Source: Rickettsia felis URRWXCal2 (lineage in GTDB: Bacteria; Pseudomonadota; Alphaproteobacteria; Rickettsiales; Rickettsiaceae). From it: 64,000 nt of DNA. The notes beneath the pieces were generated by a model. It did no database searches. It had not been told where the DNA came from and saw only the letters and a program-made list of their open reading frames with translations. Below, in pieces: positions 53,998 to 62,595 of this stretch. The DNA lies in contig CP000053.1 of assembly GCA_000012145.1 (NCBI GenBank), positions 1,421,149 to 1,485,148 on the forward strand, read 5' to 3'. The stretch's first letter is position 1. Each line of letters opens with the position of its first letter. The position numbers and the translations under genes are program-made.

Positions 53998-54828
53998 ATG
54001 CCAGAAAAAAAACATCTACATTTTCAAACTGAAGAAATTGAATTAAATAGAGTAAAAAATGCCAAATTAATTCATTTTAAAGATGAACTGGGTAGACCTA
54101 TAGATGGGCAGTTAGTTATAGGAGAAGTTGAAGAAGTAAAAGAATTTTCTAGACCCGTAGAAGTTGAGGTAAAGCGTAATGTGGGCAAGTTTAAAAAAGC
54201 TCTAGCTTATCTTGGAATTATTAAAAATACTAAAAAAGTTATTAAAGAAGAAAAATATACGGAAAAAGTAGTAAGCAAAGAAGAGAAAATTATAGGTACT
54301 TATGAATTAGGCAATTTTACTAATGATAAGAATTCCATAGAGAATTTTTTAAACAACTTAGATTTCCATGAAGAAAAACTTTACGCATATGATCTTAGCG
54401 GTACAAAAATTGGGGAGGTAGGTGATTTTGGAAAAGTAGTATTAGATGAGAATATTAAGCTTGATGAAACTATTCTTCAAAAAAATGGAAAAGTATTTGC
54501 TATTGAAAAAAATGGTAAATTCTTAGATTTAGAAGGCAAAGCTTTACAAAATCAAAATCAGTTTATACAAAAAAGTAGTGGAGTTTATCATTTAAGTACT
54601 GCTACAGACATAAGATATTTTGATAAAGATGAAGATATTAAGACTTCAAGAGGTGTTACGAATCTTAACACAAAGCCCGTAAAAAGTGCTCTTAAAGGTA
54701 GCAGAGAAGCTACAAAAATAGGAGAAAAACTACGAAAACAACAAGAAGAACAGAAATTTGCAGGAATTAAAAAGCCAAAAGGAGCTAAACTTACAAAAGT
54801 AGGAATTCCGGTAGTTCCCACTAGATAG
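53998..54828 (+). CDS. hypothetical protein, hydrophilic, basic C-terminus
   Basis: 276 aa, not recognised. An ideal Shine-Dalgarno (AAGGAGG, 6 bases before ATG) suggests high translation. There is no signal peptide or membrane helix. The protein is rich in Lys and Glu: MPEKKHLHFQTEEIELNRVK, an RPVEVEVKRNVGKF segment, a middle domain with YAYDLSGTKIGEVGDFGKVV, and a basic low-complexity tail (REATKIGEKLRKQQEEQKFA, KKPKGAKLTKVGIPV). A cytoplasmic or secreted nucleic-acid- or host-binding role is possible but unsupported. A weak promoter may lie at TTGCAA..TACACT (about 53933-53963). Confidence 0.72.
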   Translation: MPEKKHLHFQTEEIELNRVKNAKLIHFKDELGRPIDGQLVIGEVEEVKEFSRPVEVEVKRNVGKFKKALAYLGIIKNTKKVIKEEKYTEKVVSKEEKIIGTYELGNFTNDKNSIENFLNNLDFHEEKLYAYDLSGTKIGEVGDFGKVVLDENIKLDETILQKNGKVFAIEKNGKFLDLEGKALQNQNQFIQKSSGVYHLSTATDIRYFDKDEDIKTSRGVTNLNTKPVKSALKGSREATKIGEKLRKQQEEQKFAGIKKPKGAKLTKVGIPVVPTR

Positions 54829-54902
54829 ATAACTAGGTTATGTACTTGACCATTATAACGTATATATTATAATAGTTATGATCTTATTATTTAGTCTTTT
54901 AC

Positions 54903-56227
54903 GAGTCTTCCCGATTAAGTGTGTAAACTTTTCCAAAAGCCTAGATTCTTTCGTCAAATTTTATTAAAAAATGAGCCATAGCCGCATTCCAATTTGGTAT
55001 GGGCATGGACCATTTTTTGGTCATGTAATCAATTGCCAAATATAAGCTTTTAAAAACAGCATTATCATTTGGAAAAACACGTTTATTTTTTGTGACTTTT
55101 CGGAGTTGACTATTAACAGATTCCACAGCATTTGTTGTATAAATTATTTTCCGTATTTCTTCAGGGTATCCTAAGAAAATCATTAAATTATCCCAGTGAA
55201 CATACCAAGATTTAGCAATTTGAGGATATTGTTTATTCCATTTAGATTCAAAAGCCTCTAAAGCGGAAAGTGCTTCTTTTTCTGTGCTAGTGTATAAATA
55301 GGTTTTAAATCACCAGCAAGCTCTTTCCGGTCCTTATATGATACATATCGTAAACTATTTCTAATTTGATGTACAATACATAATTGATGCTCCGTCTTTG
55401 GAAAAACAGCACCTATAGCTTCAGACATACCATTAAGGTTATCGCTACATGCTATCAGTATGTCTTGTATACCTCTATTTTTCATCTCAGTAAAATTTCC
55501 AAGCCAAAATTTAGCCCCTTCATTCTCACTGATCCATAATCCCAAAATATCTTTCCGCCCTTCTAAATCAATACCTAATGCAACATATACCGATTTATTG
55601 ATAATCCGTTTATCCTGACGTACTTTTACTATTAAACAATCAAAAAATACTATAGCATATACTGGATCTAATGGACGGCTTTGCCATAGCTTAACATCCT
55701 CTATTATATCATCTGTGATTTGGCTAATTAAACTCTCGCTTACATCAGCTCCATATAACTCCTGAAGCTGTAATTTTATATCTGATAAACTCATACCTTT
55801 AGCATACAAAGATAGTACTTTATCATCAAAACCATCAAGCCTTCTTTGACGCTTTGCTACTAATGATGGTGCAAAACTGCTATTTCTATCTCTTGGCACT
55901 TCAATCTCAACAGCACCATTCTTTGTAATCAGATTCTTTGTGTTATAACCATTACGTGAATTCTGAGCATCACTTTGATTGTACTTGCTATATCCTAAAT
56001 GATTATTCATCTCAGACTGTAGAGCTCTCTCTACAAGACGCTTGGTTATTTCTTTTAATAAACCATCTTCCCTGAATAATATTGATACATCTGTATCATT
56101 ATTGATCAATAAATCTATCGCTTGTTCCATTGCAGCATTTTGTTTCTGTGTCATTGTAATTTCTCTTTTTGTTATATTTTCTTCTATACAACCTTTGAGA
56201 AATTTACACACTTATTTGGACAGTGCC
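54903..56227 (-). mobile_element. IS256-family insertion sequence with 8-bp target duplication
   Basis: A 1,325-bp element bounded by 25-bp imperfect inverted repeats: left GAGTCTTCCCGATTAAGTGT, right (read inward) GGCACTGTCCAAATAAGTGT, both ending GTGTGTAAA. The direct repeat TCTTTTAC lies at 54895-54902 and 56228-56235, giving the 8-bp duplication typical of IS256. One transposase gene, frameshifted, fills it. The right-hand duplication contains the stop codon of the TPR gene, so the insertion did not shorten that protein. Confidence 0.9.
54941..56154 (-). pseudogene. IS256/Mutator-family transposase, one frameshift
   Basis: ATG 56154 gives MTQKQNAAMEQAIDLLINND; an upstream in-frame GTG lies in the inverted repeat. 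The family core is clear: YSKYNQSDAQNSRNGYNTKN, VPRDRNSSFAP, first Asp in IVFFDCLIVKVRQDKR, second Asp in LIACSDNLNGMSEAI, and HQLCIVHQIRNSL. At about 55290 the frame changes after LKPIYT, and the remainder (STEKEALSALEAFESKWNK, then YTTNAVESVNSQLRK with the catalytic Glu) reads to 54941. All three DDE residues survive, but in two frames. Healed length is ~400 aa. Confidence 0.88.
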
Positions 56228-56231
56228 TCTT

Positions 56232-57053
56232 TTACATTTCTAATATAGCTTGTATTTGAGCTTTTACTTCTAGATTATCAGGCTCTAATTCTAATGCTTT
56301 ATTGTATGATTCAAGAGCTAAGTCATACTTTCCTAATTCTTCTAAAGCAAGACCTTTATTAAAGTAAGCATCATAATCGTTAAGGTCTAACTCAATTGTC
56401 TTATCATATAACTCTAATGCTTGCTCATATTTTGCAAGAGTACACAAAATGTTTCCTTTATTGAGATAGGCATATGAATTATTAGGATTTAACTCAATTG
56501 CTTTATTAAAAGATTCAATAGCTAAATTGTATTTTTTTAATTTTGCTAATGCTATACCTTTATTAGAGTATGCAGTACTGTAATCAGGATTTAACTTAAT
56601 TGCTTGAGTATATTTTTTTAACTCAAGTAAGATATTTGCTAAATTATAATGTGCCGCAAAATGACTCGATTCTAATTTAATTACTTCCTTATATGATTTA
56701 ATAGCTAATATATATTTACCTAACTTTGCTAAAATATAAGCTTTATTATAATAGGCTGTTGGGTGATCAAATTTTATTTTAATTGCTTTATTAAAAGAAT
56801 CAATTGCTAATTCATATCTTTTTAAGCTAGATAAAGCAGTGCCTTTATTAATATGCGATTCAAAATAATTAGGATTTAATTCTAGAGCTTTATTATATAA
56901 TTTAATTGCGGTTTCATACTCTCCTAAATCTTCCAGTAATACTCCTTTATTAAAATATGCCTCTGCATCGTTTGGATTTCGTTTTATTGCTTTATCATAT
57001 TTCTCTAGCTTTTTTTCATAATTTTCTGCAGAAGTATTATATTTCATACTCAT
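56232..57053 (-). CDS. tetratricopeptide-repeat protein
   Basis: 273 aa of almost pure TPR. About seven and a half units follow the pattern AYFNKGVLLEDLGEYETAIK / LYNKALELNP with the usual Asn-Pro at unit ends. One unit (YNLANILLELKKYTQAIKLN) is about seven residues short, as if recombination between QAI and KAI repeats deleted 21 bases. There is no signal peptide. It is probably a scaffold; partner unknown. The IS256 element lies directly after its stop codon. Confidence 0.88.
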   Translation of the reverse strand: MSMKYNTSAENYEKKLEKYDKAIKRNPNDAEAYFNKGVLLEDLGEYETAIKLYNKALELNPNYFESHINKGTALSSLKRYELAIDSFNKAIKIKFDHPTAYYNKAYILAKLGKYILAIKSYKEVIKLESSHFAAHYNLANILLELKKYTQAIKLNPDYSTAYSNKGIALAKLKKYNLAIESFNKAIELNPNNSYAYLNKGNILCTLAKYEQALELYDKTIELDLNDYDAYFNKGLALEELGKYDLALESYNKALELEPDNLEVKAQIQAILEM

Positions 57054-57191
57054 CTATAATTTCATTCGTCTTAAATAATAATAAAAAAATTAAATATTAT
57101 AAAGGTTATTTTATAATATTATAAATTACACTTTATAAATGATGTAACTCGTCTATAATAACTAATTAGTAATTAAGTTATTTAAAGCTCG

Positions 57192-58463
57192 ATGAATAGG
57201 TCTAAATTCATTTTTTTATCTGCTATTTCAGGTAATGTACTCGAATATTATGATTTTACGGTATATTCAGTTTTTTCGTTGATTATTGGACAAGTTTTTT
57301 TTCCAGGTGAATCAGAATTCATTAAAACTCTTCTAAGCCTTGGAGTATTTGCGGTCGGCTTTCTGACAAGACCGATAGGAGGTATATTATTCGGTTATAT
57401 CGGTGATAGATACGGTAGACGTATCGCTTTAATAATCTCGATGCTAGGTATGACTATTCCGACCTTTATTATGGGTCTTATACCCTCATATGCAAGTATT
57501 GGGATTTATGCCCCTATAACTTTAGTTATAATGCGGCTTATTCAAGGTTTATGTATTAGCGGTGAAGGAACGGGAGCGGCTATTTTTATCCTTGAACATC
57601 GTCAAAACTTAAGAGCCGGTTTTACGGCAGGGTTAGTTCATGGTTCAAATATCGCAGGTACTTTAATTGCAACATTTATCGGTATTATAATTGAGCGTTA
57701 TTTTTCGCATATAGATTTTGCTTGGCGTTTTTCTTTCCTACTTGGCGGATTTATGGGTCTTGCCGGGTTTTACTTGCGATTACGTGTATCGGAAACACCG
57801 ATTTTTAAAATGCTTGAGAAAAAGAAACAAGTTCTTAAAGCACCTTTTTCCAATGTAATTAGAACTGCTTGGAGATCGATGTTTTTAACTATGTGTATAG
57901 GTGCTATTGCTAGCAGTGTTATGTATTTAGTAAAAACTTATATAAATGTTTTCTATTATAATGTAATGCATCTTAGCAATACTATTGCTTTATCATATTT
58001 AGCGTATAGTTCATTTATTGCAATGATAGCGATGCCGCTTGCCGGCGGTACTGCCGATATTATCGGAAAATTTAAAATGGCAATGCTTGTTGGTACTGCT
58101 ATTTTGATATTGATTTTACCGACCATGTTACTTATGTCAGCAGAAGAGATGTGGCAACAAATTATAGCTCTTACAATGCTTGGTTTGCTCGCAGGAAGTA
58201 TAGCAGGTACGGCTTATATATTCGTTATATCCTTGTTTACGGCAGAACAAAGATTTACCGGTGTTGCTTTCAGCTACAATTTTGCAATAGCGATATTCGG
58301 CGGAACTTCACCTATTATTTCTCGTTGGCTTGTAGAGCATACAGGCTTATTTTATGCTCCGGCTTTTTATATCATGATCATTGCTGCCGTATTTTTAGTG
58401 ATTATGTATATGATGAGGAAAGTAATTAAATCGTTGCTTAATAATTATGAAAATAGAAAATAA
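57192..58463 (+). CDS. MFS transporter, ProP-like paralogue
   Basis: 423 aa with 12 predicted helices. NVLEYYDFTVYSVFSLIIGQ, then RPIGGILFGYIGDRYGRRIA and RLIQGLCISGEGTG mark the same metabolite:H+ symporter group as the gene at 14390. The substrate is unknown. Its last 17 bases overlap the hemF start, so the two are one operon. Confidence 0.88.
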   Translation: MNRSKFIFLSAISGNVLEYYDFTVYSVFSLIIGQVFFPGESEFIKTLLSLGVFAVGFLTRPIGGILFGYIGDRYGRRIALIISMLGMTIPTFIMGLIPSYASIGIYAPITLVIMRLIQGLCISGEGTGAAIFILEHRQNLRAGFTAGLVHGSNIAGTLIATFIGIIIERYFSHIDFAWRFSFLLGGFMGLAGFYLRLRVSETPIFKMLEKKKQVLKAPFSNVIRTAWRSMFLTMCIGAIASSVMYLVKTYINVFYYNVMHLSNTIALSYLAYSSFIAMIAMPLAGGTADIIGKFKMAMLVGTAILILILPTMLLMSAEEMWQQIIALTMLGLLAGSIAGTAYIFVISLFTAEQRFTGVAFSYNFAIAIFGGTSPIISRWLVEHTGLFYAPAFYIMIIAAVFLVIMYMMRKVIKSLLNNYENRK

Positions 58464-59286
58464 AGAGATAGCTAGTAATTGGTTTACTGATTTACGTGAT
58501 TTATTGTGCAAAGAATTTGAAAAAATCGAAGAAGAATATGCACAGACAAAAGGTTTAAAACCGGCTAAGTTTGTACGTACAAGCTGGCAACGTAACGGCG
58601 GTGGCGGCGGTATTATGTCTCTCATGAAAGGAGAAGTATTTGAAAAAGTCGGGGTTAATATATCTACCGTATTCGGTGAATTTTCTCCCGAATTCCGTAG
58701 TGAAATTCCAGGAGCAGAGCTAGACGGGAAATTCTTTGCAACAGGCATTTCATTAGTCGCACATCTTAAATCGCCACTAATTCCCGCTATGCATTTTAAT
58801 ACTCGTTATATAGAAACTTCTAAAAGTTGGTTTGGCGGCGGTGGCGATTTAACACCTTTCTATCCGAAAGAAAACGAAACTGCAAAGTTTCATGCAGCTT
58901 TTAAAGAAGCGTGCGATAAGTATGATTCTAGCTATTATCCTAAATTCAAAAAGCAATGTGACGAATATTTTTATCTAAAGCATCGAAAAGAGCCGAGAGG
59001 AGTAGGCGGAATATTCTATGATTACTTAAATAGTGGTAATTTTGAACAGGATTTTGCTTTTACGCAGGATGTAGGTAGAGCTTTATTGTCGGTATATCCT
59101 GAAATCGTTAGAAGTAAGTTATTTTTACCTTGGACAACTGAGCAGAAAGAATACCAACTTATAAGGCGGGGTAGATATGTAGAATTTAATTTGCTATATG
59201 ACCGCGGTACTAAATTCGGCTTAATGACCGATGGAAATGTTGAAGCAATATTAATGTCGCTACCACCTGAAGTAAAGTTTAATTGA
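58447..59286 (+). CDS. hemF: oxygen-dependent coproporphyrinogen III oxidase
   Basis: 279 aa. RNGGGGGIMSLMKGEVFEKV, the ISLVAHLKSPLIPAMHFNTR active-site region, GGGGDLTPFYPKENETAKFH and RGRYVEFNLLYDRGTKFGL are all diagnostic of HemF. It makes protoporphyrinogen IX using O2, two steps before ferrochelatase. Start ATG 58447 overlaps the transporter gene. hemJ, hemH and hemE follow within 5 kb on the other strand. Confidence 0.97.
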   Translation: MKIENKEIASNWFTDLRDLLCKEFEKIEEEYAQTKGLKPAKFVRTSWQRNGGGGGIMSLMKGEVFEKVGVNISTVFGEFSPEFRSEIPGAELDGKFFATGISLVAHLKSPLIPAMHFNTRYIETSKSWFGGGGDLTPFYPKENETAKFHAAFKEACDKYDSSYYPKFKKQCDEYFYLKHRKEPRGVGGIFYDYLNSGNFEQDFAFTQDVGRALLSVYPEIVRSKLFLPWTTEQKEYQLIRRGRYVEFNLLYDRGTKFGLMTDGNVEAILMSLPPEVKFN

Positions 59287-59390
59287 CTTTTTGGAAGTTA
59301 ATATAGAACCATAACCGAAATAGTAAAACGCTACGAAACCTCTGTCAAAAGTGAGAGTATTTTTTACAAAACTGATGCAATCCTTGGCTT
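59283..59390 (+). repeat. divergent direct repeat, copy A
   Basis: Starting at the hemF stop codon, ATTGACTTTTTGGAAGTTA, AACCGAAATAGTAAAACGCT, AACCTCT and TGATGCAATCCTTGGCTT match copy B at 60517-60640 with gaps. It lacks the hairpin that copy B has at 60554-60574. Confidence 0.65.
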
Positions 59391-59420
59391 CTAGCATTAT
59401 TGCGTGGATCAATTTCATCT

Positions 59421-59526
59421 CTGTTATCCCGTGGCTTGACCACGGGATCCAGTTAAAATACTAAAATTATTAGTATTTGTTTATTATTTTTATGGACCTA
59501 GTTAGCAAGCGAACTAGATGACACAG
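59421..59526. repeat. F3 palindromic repeat at a convergent junction
   Basis: CTGTTATCCCGTGGCTTGAC with CCACGGGATCCAG at the left and TATGGACCTAGTTAGCAAGC with AACTAGATGACACAG at the right. The two halves come from slightly different F3 variants. It sits between convergent hemF and the BRO-family gene. Confidence 0.75.
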
Positions 59527-59577
59527 TGGATTTTACCGGTCCATACAATAACGCCTCACGATCTATAACAAATTTTT

Positions 59578-60402
59578 TTACTTTGTAAGTTTAGGCGGTA
59601 AATAATTTTCTGTTGAGATTACTTTCTTACCGGTTTTATTTTCCAAGGCCGTTTTAGCATTTTTAGCTATACCTCCTCCTATTTTACTTGCAATTTTATT
59701 TTCTTCCATGCCTGTTGCATTATTAGTTTCTGCTACCTGACGAGTAGATAATTCAGCAAGAGCAGTAAAAATTAATTCTGCTTCGTTCATGTGATCACGT
59801 AAATTTTGATTTTTTAAGCCCTTTATATTTTTGTGTTCTTTAATGCTTATACCTGTCCATTCTTGATGAATAATATTAGTTAATATAGCAAATTCACTCT
59901 CTTTCGTTACTTCATGATTTTTCCAATAGTCAGTTAATTTATTTCGTGTTTCCTGCCCCATCATACGTTGCTGAATCCACTTCTCACTACGTCCGTGTCG
60001 CTTCCAATTATCCCTTGCTCTATCAATTGACTTTTCCGGATCAGAAATTTCTTGAATCCTCTCATAACCGACTTTAGCAAGCCATTGTTTAAATGGTTCT
60101 GCTTTTGGAGACGGAATAGATTGTATAATACGAAGTAATGATTCTGTATTTGCACAATCTGTTATATATTTTTTCCCATCTGTGGCAGTTAATTTCAGCC
60201 CGTGACAATTTGTCACGACCTCACTTTTTTCTTCGTTTAACCGTTGCTTTAGTTTTCTCCAATAAGCTCCGGGATTACTACTATCAGTCAATGCTCCTAC
60301 TACGTCTACTACTGAAAACCACCATTCGTTGTTATGCAAAATTCTTCTAATGGTTTTATCTTTAAAAATTACTAACTTATTAAGTTCATCGCTATTATTC
60401 AT
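59578..60402 (-). CDS. BRO-N / DinD-like protein (phage antirepressor type)
   Basis: 274 aa. The N-terminal BRO domain (LVIFKDKTIRRILHNNEWWF, SVVDVVGALTDSSNPGAYWR) is shared by phage antirepressors. The C-terminal half (ILTNIIHQEWTGISIKEHKN, GLKNQNLRDHMNEAELIFTA) matches the DNA-damage-inducible DinD type. It probably derives from a phage or plasmid. It is flanked by divergent direct repeats 1.23 kb apart, which suggests a transferred block. DNA binding is inferred from the family. Confidence 0.82.
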   Translation of the reverse strand: MNNSDELNKLVIFKDKTIRRILHNNEWWFSVVDVVGALTDSSNPGAYWRKLKQRLNEEKSEVVTNCHGLKLTATDGKKYITDCANTESLLRIIQSIPSPKAEPFKQWLAKVGYERIQEISDPEKSIDRARDNWKRHGRSEKWIQQRMMGQETRNKLTDYWKNHEVTKESEFAILTNIIHQEWTGISIKEHKNIKGLKNQNLRDHMNEAELIFTALAELSTRQVAETNNATGMEENKIASKIGGGIAKNAKTALENKTGKKVISTENYLPPKLTK

Positions 60403-60516
60403 AATGTTCCATATTATTTTTTATGAATTATAAATATTCTAAATAAATTTTACAACTTATATTAGAAATAAAAAATCTTTTAGGTAAACAAACTATTAGT
60501 TTAAAATAAGTTATAG

Positions 60517-60640
60517 ATTGACTTTTAAAGGAAGTTAGGTATAAACTTTAACTGAAATAGCAAAATGCTATTTCGGAGCGTAAGAACCTCTTAATCAACG
60601 TGGTATCTGTGTCGACCATAAAATGATGCTATCCTTGGCT
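60517..60640 (+). repeat. divergent direct repeat, copy B
   Basis: ATTGACTTTTAAAGGAAGTTA, TAACTGAAATAGC, AAGAACCTCT and TGATGCTATCCTTGGCTTTA match copy A beside hemF. Copy B contains an extra perfect hairpin (GAAATAGC at 60554-60561 and GCTATTTC at 60567-60574). It runs into the candidate structured RNA that follows. Confidence 0.65.
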
Positions 60641-60775
60641 TTATTTTGGTCGGGGTTATAATAGTTATGTCCAAGGTTTAAAGTGCATACTTTAAACCTA
60701 AAGACTATTATGGCTATCGTTGATGGTTTTCTTACTTCCCCGACCACCAAAGGTTTATTTCTCTTCGGTGGTTAA
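60613..60775 (+). ncRNA. candidate structured RNA or leader upstream of the 58-aa gene
   Basis: Three nested perfect stems: TGGTCGGGG (60647-60655) with CCCCGACCA (60738-60746); ATAATAGT (60658-60665) with ACTATTAT (60704-60711); AGGTTTAAAGT (60674-60684) with ACTTTAAACCT (60689-60699) around a GCAT loop. A further hairpin (CCACCAAAG with CTTCGGTGG, 60744-60772) overlaps the closing strand. CGACCA at 60613-60618 could pair instead with TGGTCG at 60647-60652, giving a competing fold. I do not recognise it as tmRNA, RNase P RNA or 6S RNA. It may be a free RNA or a regulatory leader. Confidence 0.5.
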
Positions 60776-60815
60776 AACTTGAGTAATTTAAGCTTAATCA
60801 ATCGGGAGTATCCAT

Positions 60816-60992
60816 ATGTCCAACCAAAATACCAAAACCCTATCTGAACTCGTAGCAGAGTTTACTTCAAAAGAAAATTTAGAAATTCTAAAAATTGAGA
60901 TAGCAGAGCTGTTAGAAAGACCTTTGAAAAAGAGAGATATAGACGCAATAGAGAAACGCTTAGCAGAACTAGAAGCAATATTTGGTAGCTAA
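60816..60992 (+). CDS. small helical protein, 58 aa, unknown
   Basis: ATG 60816 with GGGAG seven bases upstream, TAA 60990-60992. The product starts MSNQNTKTLSELVAEFTSKE and ends KRLAELEAIFGS. Heptad-like Leu/Ile spacing in LEILKIEIAELLERP and DIDAIEKRLAELEAIF suggests a helical hairpin or coiled coil. No family is recognised. The structured leader ahead of it and the BRO gene nearby hint at an accessory or phage-derived module. Confidence 0.6.
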   Translation: MSNQNTKTLSELVAEFTSKENLEILKIEIAELLERPLKKRDIDAIEKRLAELEAIFGS

Positions 60993-61032
60993 AGTATAAA
61001 TATCATCGATGAGCAGGCATTGCTTTCATTTA

Positions 61033-61097
61033 TGTCATTCCTACTATTTAATATTTCAAGCTGTATTTATAGATACCGTGGTCAAGCCACGGTGACA
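61033..61097. repeat. degenerate F4/F3 repeat
   Basis: GTCATTCCTACTATTTAAT at the left and ACCGTGGTCAAGCCACGGTG with ACAG at the right. It lies in the convergent junction between the 58-aa gene and hemJ. Confidence 0.6.
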
Positions 61098-61111
61098 GAA
61101 CAGATTAAATA

Positions 61112-61549
61112 TTAATCAAATGGTTTCACTATAACCATTATTACTGCAATAACCATACAAATAGCTGGAATCTCATTAACTATACGGTAAAATTTTTCTG
61201 AATGGATATTCTTGCCATTTGCTAAATCTTTTCGCCATCTTGCAAGTAAACCGTGAAATATCACTAAAATTAACACTGCAAACATTTTAACGTGAAACCA
61301 AGTATCAAGAGCAACAAACCCGTAAATATGAGCATTTATTAAACCAAATATAATTGTGCTAATCATTGCCGGATTCATAATGAACCTGAGTAATTTTAGC
61401 TCCATCACTTGTAAGGTATTATCTAGTTCACTACCTATTTTAGCTTTGGTATGGTAAACATATATTCTAGGTAAGTAAAGAAGCCCTGCCATCCAACATA
61501 TAGCAGATATCAGATGGACTGACTTAAACCATAGATAGTAACTTGCCAT
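61112..61549 (-). CDS. hemJ: protoporphyrinogen oxidase HemJ
   Basis: 145 aa with four membrane helices. YLWFKSVHLISAICWMAGLL (conserved His) and YLPRIYVYHTKAK, LDTWFHVKMFAVLILVIFHG and LRFIMNP fit the HemJ (UPF0093) family, which replaces HemG/HemY in many alphaproteobacteria. It oxidises protoporphyrinogen IX to protoporphyrin IX in the inner membrane. It is 11 bases downstream of hemH on the same strand. Confidence 0.93.
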   Translation of the reverse strand: MASYYLWFKSVHLISAICWMAGLLYLPRIYVYHTKAKIGSELDNTLQVMELKLLRFIMNPAMISTIIFGLINAHIYGFVALDTWFHVKMFAVLILVIFHGLLARWRKDLANGKNIHSEKFYRIVNEIPAICMVIAVIMVIVKPFD

Positions 61550-61560
61550 TCTTTTCCTTG

Positions 61561-62595
61561 TTAATTTGTTAATTTACATAAACATTTAGTAAATTCGTTT
61601 GGACATATTCTTGTACTAGAGCTACTCGTAACTAAATTAGTATCAACCTTATTAATAAATTGCAGCAATATATTTGTCAAACTATTAATAAAAATTTTAT
61701 TTGTTCCAAGTGTCGGAATTCGAGTATATTGAACTTCATATTTATCTGCGATTAATTTATATTCAATATCAAGTTCTACTAGTGTTTCAACATGCTCGGA
61801 TACAAAGGATATAGGTACGATAATTATGTCTTTTTTTAACTTTCCTGCTAGCTCTATTTCATCTTCCGTATTCGGTTTTAACCACTCTATAGGTCCTACT
61901 CTACTTTGATAAGTTATCTTATAATCTAGATCTTTTATATTTAATTCTTTAACTATTGCTTTTACTGTTTCTTTTATCTGAAAACTATAAGGATCGCCTG
62001 CTTTTATTATTTTTTCAGGTAACCCATGAGCAGAAAATAATATACGAAAATTTTTATCATCATCGTATAGTTTTTCCTTAATCAATGAAACATGGCTTTT
62101 TATAAAATCTTCTTCTTGAGGATAACAACAAATTGTTTTAATTGAGATATCAATATCAAAGTTTTGTAAAAAATTTTTAACCGAAGATCCTGTCGTAGTA
62201 CTTGAAAATTGAGGATATAGAGGCAATAATATTATTTCGCTTGGATTATATTTTTTTATTTGATCTATTACTTCTTTAGCAAAAGGTGCTGAATATCTCA
62301 TATTTATAAAAATAGCGAAATCTTCTTTTATGAGCTGCTTTAGTTTTTCGGTTAGTGCTAATTTCTGCTCCTCTGTTTCCTGAAGTAAAGAAGATTTTCC
62401 ACCGATTAAAGAATAAATTTTTTGAGATTTTCTCTCTCTAGTAGTAGAAATTATTTTTGCAATAATATAGCGGAATGGATTCGGTAGATTAATTATAGCT
62501 TTGTCATAGAATAAATTAAATAAAAAAGGTTTTACGGATTCAAGGTTTTTTGGACCTCCTAAATTAAAAAGTACTATTGCTATTCTTTTCTTCAT
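61561..62595 (-). CDS. hemH: ferrochelatase
   Basis: 344 aa from ATG 62595 ([20 protein letters not shown]); the frame is open four codons further. [37 protein letters not shown], the catalytic His in [14 protein letters not shown] and [19 protein letters not shown] are typical. It inserts Fe2+ into protoporphyrin IX. Three Cys at the extreme C-terminus (C-x7-C-x-C in [13 protein letters not shown]) might hold an iron-sulfur cluster, as in some ferrochelatases; this is inference. Its start overlaps hemE by 32 bases. Confidence 0.96.
   Translation of the reverse strand: MKKRIAIVLFNLGGPKNLESVKPFLFNLFYDKAIINLPNPFRYIIAKIISTTRERKSQKIYSLIGGKSSLLQETEEQKLALTEKLKQLIKEDFAIFINMRYSAPFAKEVIDQIKKYNPSEIILLPLYPQFSSTTTGSSVKNFLQNFDIDISIKTICCYPQEEDFIKSHVSLIKEKLYDDDKNFRILFSAHGLPEKIIKAGDPYSFQIKETVKAIVKELNIKDLDYKITYQSRVGPIEWLKPNTEDEIELAGKLKKDIIIVPISFVSEHVETLVELDIEYKLIADKYEVQYTRIPTLGTNKIFINSLTNILLQFINKVDTNLVTSSSSTRICPNEFTKCLCKLTN

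Noticed and set aside
55250..55320. Programmed frameshift in the IS256-family transposase
   Set aside because: IS256-type transposases normally use one frame, and I see no convincing slippery heptamer at the switch; a plain mutation is more likely.
60613..60775. tmRNA, RNase P RNA or 6S RNA
   Set aside because: There is no tRNA-like acceptor with a tag frame, no GAGGAAAGTCC core and no long bubble hairpin of about 180 nt, so the region is left as an unassigned structured RNA.
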